In this document: in pieces, positions 61,325 through 64,000 of the stretch
Numbering within the stretch: the stretch's first letter is position 1
How the letters are laid out: each line of letters starts with the position of its first letter
Assembly: GCA_025352685.1 (NCBI GenBank)
Contig: JANXSN010000038.1
Location: forward strand, 27,048 to 91,047
Reading direction: 5' to 3'
DNA: 64,000 nt
From: Sphingomonadales bacterium
GTDB taxonomy: Bacteria > Pseudomonadota > Alphaproteobacteria > Sphingomonadales > Sphingomonadaceae
Translations under genes and position numbers: made by a program
Notes under the pieces: model-generated
Told to the model about the DNA's origin: nothing
Database searches by the model: none
The model's input: only the letters and a program-made list of their open reading frames with translations

Positions 61325-62397
61325 GGGCACTGGTCGCGTTCGACGATGGCGAGTGGCTGCGTATCGTCGACGGCGACGTTGTCTCGCGTGGCAAGGACAC
61401 AGTCGAAGCGCTACCGCTGCACGAAGGTGAAATTGTCGTTGGCGTCGTCCCTGCGCGCGAGACAGTGGTCCGCATGCTCGACCTGCCCGACCTGTCGGAC
61501 GCACAGGCAAACGCAGCGGCGCGTCTTACCATGGTCGAGCAAAGTCTTTCTGGCGAGAGGCTTCATGTCGCCGCCGGGCCCGCCGATAGCGGCGGACAAC
61601 GCGTGGTGGTTGCAGTAGAGGCGGAAAAGATCGCGGCGCGGCTTCGCTCACTCGCGACATTGGGCCTTGATCCAGAGCGCCTCTGGGCTGCCCAACTTCT
61701 TCTTCCCCGGCCTGAAATTGGCTTTGTCCGTGCTAGTGTGGGCGCGGAGACCCTGTTGCGCGGACAGGCAACCGGTTTTCTTGATGACCCTGGGTTGACG
61801 GAAGCGATCGTTGGAGATGCACGGATCATCGAACTCGGCCGGCACGAGCTCGAGGCAGCGATTGCCGACGCCGTCTATGGACCGGGGACCAACCTACGAC
61901 ACGGCATTTTTGCAAAGCGCACGGCGTGGTCCCTAGACGTCGTACGGCTCAAACGTTTTGCAGTGATGGCATTGGTGCTCGGCTTGTTGATCCTGGCAAG
62001 CGCGATCGTCGTGATCACGCGCCTAAACGTCACCGCGGCGCGGATCGAAAGGCAAAATATTGCCGATGCCGCCGCCTTGCTTCCCCTCGGCACCATTGTC
62101 ACCAACCCGGCGCTCCAAACGGAGGCGCGCCTTGCCGCAATGCGCGGCGCAGGTGGCGGATTCGGTCTGCTCGCAGGTGCCTTTGCCACTGCCGTGAACG
62201 CTACGCCCGATGCTGAAGTTGGTGCGATGGTATTCGACGGGGAGGGTGGCCTGCGTGCGACAATCCGAGCGGGCTCGGCTGCTGAACTGAGCGACGTTGT
62301 AACGCGCCTTTCCGTGTCCGGCCTGCGCGCTGAGCCTGGACCGATTTTTACCAACCAGGGTCGCCCCTATCGCGACGTCACGGTGCGCTTGCCATGA
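61321..62397 (+). CDS. gspL: Type II secretion protein GspL
   Basis: A 358-residue inner-membrane protein that anchors GspE. The cytoplasmic actin-like N-terminal part begins ALVAFDDGEWLRIVDGDVVS; one membrane helix (FAVMALVLGLLILASAIVVI) is followed by a periplasmic ferredoxin-like domain. The start is GTG 61321 within the gspK stop. Open reading extends 39 codons upstream but overlaps gspK coding sequence. Confidence 0.87.
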   Translation: MRALVAFDDGEWLRIVDGDVVSRGKDTVEALPLHEGEIVVGVVPARETVVRMLDLPDLSDAQANAAARLTMVEQSLSGERLHVAAGPADSGGQRVVVAVEAEKIAARLRSLATLGLDPERLWAAQLLLPRPEIGFVRASVGAETLLRGQATGFLDDPGLTEAIVGDARIIELGRHELEAAIADAVYGPGTNLRHGIFAKRTAWSLDVVRLKRFAVMALVLGLLILASAIVVITRLNVTAARIERQNIADAAALLPLGTIVTNPALQTEARLAAMRGAGGGFGLLAGAFATAVNATPDAEVGAMVFDGEGGLRATIRAGSAAELSDVVTRLSVSGLRAEPGPIFTNQGRPYRDVTVRLP

Positions 62398-62873
62398 TCG
62401 GCCGGGCTCGGGCTTGGTGGTCGGGACGCAGTGACCGGGAACGCTCGATGCTGGGCGTGATGTTCGGCTTGATGGCAGTCTTGGTGGTTTGGCTCGCTCT
62501 TGTCCGGCCGATCGACGACGCTAGGGACCGGGCCGAATTACGCCTCGCTGCCGCAACCGCCGATGCGGGCCGTATTGCTGCCATATCGGAAGGGATCCGA
62601 CGTGCCCGCGCCTCAACGCCTCCGGTACTTGCGGTTCCGTTGCCGGCGGCTGTGGGACAAGCGGCCGAAGCCAGCGGCTTTACGCTGTCGCGGCTCGATC
62701 CACTGGACGGCGATCATGTTACGATCGCGATATCAACCGCACGTAGTCCCGCCTTGTTCAAGTGGCTGGGTGTTCTGGATAACGAGGGAATCATTGTCGA
62801 CAAGCTGACGCTGCGACCTAACAGCGATGCAACGTTGGCGGTCGAAGGGGTGCTTCGGGTGCGCGGCCGATGA
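62394..62873 (+). CDS. gspM: Type II secretion protein GspM
   Basis: A 159-residue bitopic protein that stabilises GspL. The short cytoplasmic start IGRARAWWSGRSDRERSMLG precedes a membrane helix VMFGLMAVLVVWLALV, then a coil and a small ferredoxin-like periplasmic domain (SGFTLSRLDPLDGDHVTIAIS). It overlaps gspL and gspN by 4 bases each. Confidence 0.87.
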   Translation: MIGRARAWWSGRSDRERSMLGVMFGLMAVLVVWLALVRPIDDARDRAELRLAAATADAGRIAAISEGIRRARASTPPVLAVPLPAAVGQAAEASGFTLSRLDPLDGDHVTIAISTARSPALFKWLGVLDNEGIIVDKLTLRPNSDATLAVEGVLRVRGR

Positions 62874-63565
62874 AACGGACCGACCGGATTATCCTTGCGG
62901 TTTGTGCCACGTTGACGTTTTTTATGCTTTTGCTGCCCCTCTCGGTTGCCTTGCCCTTTGTAGCATCCGCTGAGAGCAGCCTCGGCGCAAGCCGGGCAAC
63001 GGGCACGGTCTGGTCGGGTACGCTGCACGATGCGCAGGTTGGTGGCGTGTCTCTGGGGGATGCGCATGTCGGGCTGTTGCCGTTGCCGTTGTTGGTCGGC
63101 GAGACACGGCTGTACTTTGTCGCTGCAACGCTGCGTGGGACGCTCATCGCCACGAACGTCGGCTATGGCATCGCCCATGGCACGGGTCCGCTTGATGTCG
63201 CCGTCCGCGTCAAACCGATGCCGCTGGGGCAGATCGTGCTCGACGACGCTAGCGTTTGGTTCCGTAACAACCGCTGCAGCAGCGCCGGTGGTCGCGTTCG
63301 TGCCACTGTGATCGGTGATGAGGGCGGGCTAATGCTTCCTGCCGGAATGACCGGCACGCTGCGGTGCGATGGATCGGCGCTGCTCCTACCGCTCGTGGAC
63401 CAGTCGGGAATGGAACGGCTCGATCTGCGCTTGACGGGGGACGGGAAGTGGCGCGCAGAACTCCGCATTCGCTCACCCGATCCGATGGTCGCCGAGAAAC
63501 TGGTGGCTGCGGGGTTCGCCTCCGGCGCTGACGGTTTTGTAATTCGGTTGTCCGGCGCACTCTGA
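62870..63565 (+). CDS. gspN: Type II secretion protein GspN
   Basis: A 231-residue protein with one N-terminal membrane segment (IILAVCATLTFFMLLLPLSVA) and a beta-rich periplasmic part, TGTVWSGTLHDAQVGGVSLGDAHVGLLPL, and RNNRCSSAGGRVRATVI with a Cys pair. GspN is an accessory of uncertain role. It is the last gene of the operon; the prepilin peptidase gene gspO is not in the window. Confidence 0.85.
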   Translation: MKRTDRIILAVCATLTFFMLLLPLSVALPFVASAESSLGASRATGTVWSGTLHDAQVGGVSLGDAHVGLLPLPLLVGETRLYFVAATLRGTLIATNVGYGIAHGTGPLDVAVRVKPMPLGQIVLDDASVWFRNNRCSSAGGRVRATVIGDEGGLMLPAGMTGTLRCDGSALLLPLVDQSGMERLDLRLTGDGKWRAELRIRSPDPMVAEKLVAAGFASGADGFVIRLSGAL

Positions 63566-63627
63566 CTTGACGCTTCCGGCTTCGGGCGCGTAGGGCGGCG
63601 CGCGCTGACCGGGAAAGATCCGGACAT

Positions 63628-63705
63628 GGCGATCGTAGCTCAATTGGTTAGAGCGCCGGTTTGTGGTACCGGAGGTTGCGGGTTCAATCCCCGTCGGTCG
63701 CCCCA
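63628..63705 (+). tRNA. tRNA-His (anticodon GTG)
   Basis: A cloverleaf with the extra G(-1) at 63628 facing C73. Acceptor GCGATCG pairs with CGGTCGC (one T-G pair), D arm GCTC/GAGC, anticodon stem CCGGT/ACCGG with loop TTGTGGT (anticodon GTG, reads CAC/CAU), T arm GCGGG TTCAATC CCCGT, and encoded CCA. G(-1):C73 is the key histidine identity element. A possible IS66 element begins beyond it. Confidence 0.95.
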
Positions 63706-63865
63706 AGCGTGACGGAACGTGCTCATTCAGGTTCTGGAACGCGGCAACACTCTCGACGTAATTGCTCACGGGGTTGGCAAAAAAAGTCTTGCGCGGAGAC
63801 TCGAGATTTGATTCACCCTACCGATGTCGATCGGACCTGGCATTGGGCTTAGTTAAGCTGAAAAA

Positions 63866-64000
63866 GATGTCCTGCTGGCGCAACAGCAGGCGATGATCGA
63901 GCGGTTGGTGGCGCGGATATCCGAACTTGAGGCGCTGGTCGGCAAGCCGCGCAAGACGTCATCCAACTCGCATACTCCGCCGTCGAAGGACGGGTTTGGT
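63866..64000 (+). mobile_element. IS66-family transposase, N-terminal fragment
   Basis: An open frame cut by the window edge reads DVLLAQQQAMIERLVARISELEALVGKPRKTSSNSHTPPSKDGFG in pieces: a coil (AMIERLVARISELEALVG) then K-x-SSNSHTPPSKDG, the motif before the zinc-finger part of IS66 TnpC proteins. An in-frame TAA lies just before the codons starting at 63860, so the start is unclear (ATG 63893 or an upstream CTG). Terminal repeats are not found in the 160 bases after tRNA-His. Confidence 0.6.

Noticed and set aside
53648..63565. Type IV pilus assembly cluster
   Set aside because: The gene set C to N with GspC PDZ, GspK and GspL/M/N is specific to type II secretion; no pilT or pilQ-type genes occur.
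63661..63852. Open frame crossing tRNA-His
   Set aside because: It overlaps the tRNA and has no protein-family signal.

Overview
The window looks like a chromosomal segment of a sphingomonad-type alphaproteobacterium. The evidence is gene content and neighbourhood, not any database search: an rpoH start next to rluD, chpT leading a chemotaxis cluster, SufE, IspZ, two TonB-dependent receptors, a DUF1501/DUF1800 pair, dense high-GC coding, and many ATGA/GTGA stop-start overlaps. Several genes seem to start with TTG (ffh, rimM, trmD, amidase, M2 peptidase, SRPBCC protein, Gfo/Idh). The genus cannot be fixed from the sequence alone.

Layout. 0-7.3 kb: rpoH (partial), rluD, a JAMM metalloprotease, then chpT-cheA-cheW-cheY-cheB-cheR. 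7.3-11 kb: DMT permease, amidase, RNase P RNA, J-domain protein, ferredoxin-like protein, then sufE with a small secreted protein on the minus strand. 11-15.2 kb: an expanded phage-shock (Psp) locus. pspA-pspB-pspC is followed by a string of small membrane/coiled-coil proteins that share a C-terminal motif with PspB and PspC. A TonB-like gene behind a sigma-54 promoter precedes pspA, and pspF is divergent. 15.2-25.1 kb: sodB; a minus-strand dapF-mtaB-ftsY-ispZ operon; a GGDEF/EAL protein; then ffh, rpsP, rimM, trmD and rplS. rpsP carries a hexanucleotide repeat array, and ffh has an intrinsic terminator in its leader. 25.2-36.8 kb: S9 peptidase, TPR/oxygenase protein, asd, hydrolase, M2 peptidase, SRPBCC protein, a roughly 0.7 kb poorly coding stretch, lon with a heat-shock-like promoter, hupB and tRNA-Val(CAC). 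36.8-40.3 kb: DUF1501 and DUF1800 proteins and a small lipoprotein. 40.3-48.3 kb: a catabolic island with LLM monooxygenase, aldo/keto reductase, LacI regulator, Gfo/Idh dehydrogenase, TonB receptor and MFS permease. 48.3-63.6 kb: a YeiH-type transporter, a second TonB receptor, a small TPR protein and a full gspC-to-gspN type II secretion operon. The right end has tRNA-His and the start of an IS66-like transposase.

How the parts may work together. The psp genes, PspF and the sigma-54 site form an inner-membrane stress module that appears to have grown by duplication of PspB-like proteins. The second TonB receptor and the small TPR gene each sit behind arrays of PHO-box half-sites at an 11-bp period, just upstream of the type II secretion operon. 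This suggests, as inference, a phosphate-starvation uptake/secretion unit. The LacI island looks like a self-contained uptake and oxidation locus for an unknown sugar or sugar acid. ftsY and ffh, the two protein partners of the SRP pathway, lie within 4 kb of each other.

The best candidates for something undescribed are the expanded Psp locus, the ffh leader terminator, the two PHO-box arrays near the gsp operon, and the S16 repeat tract.
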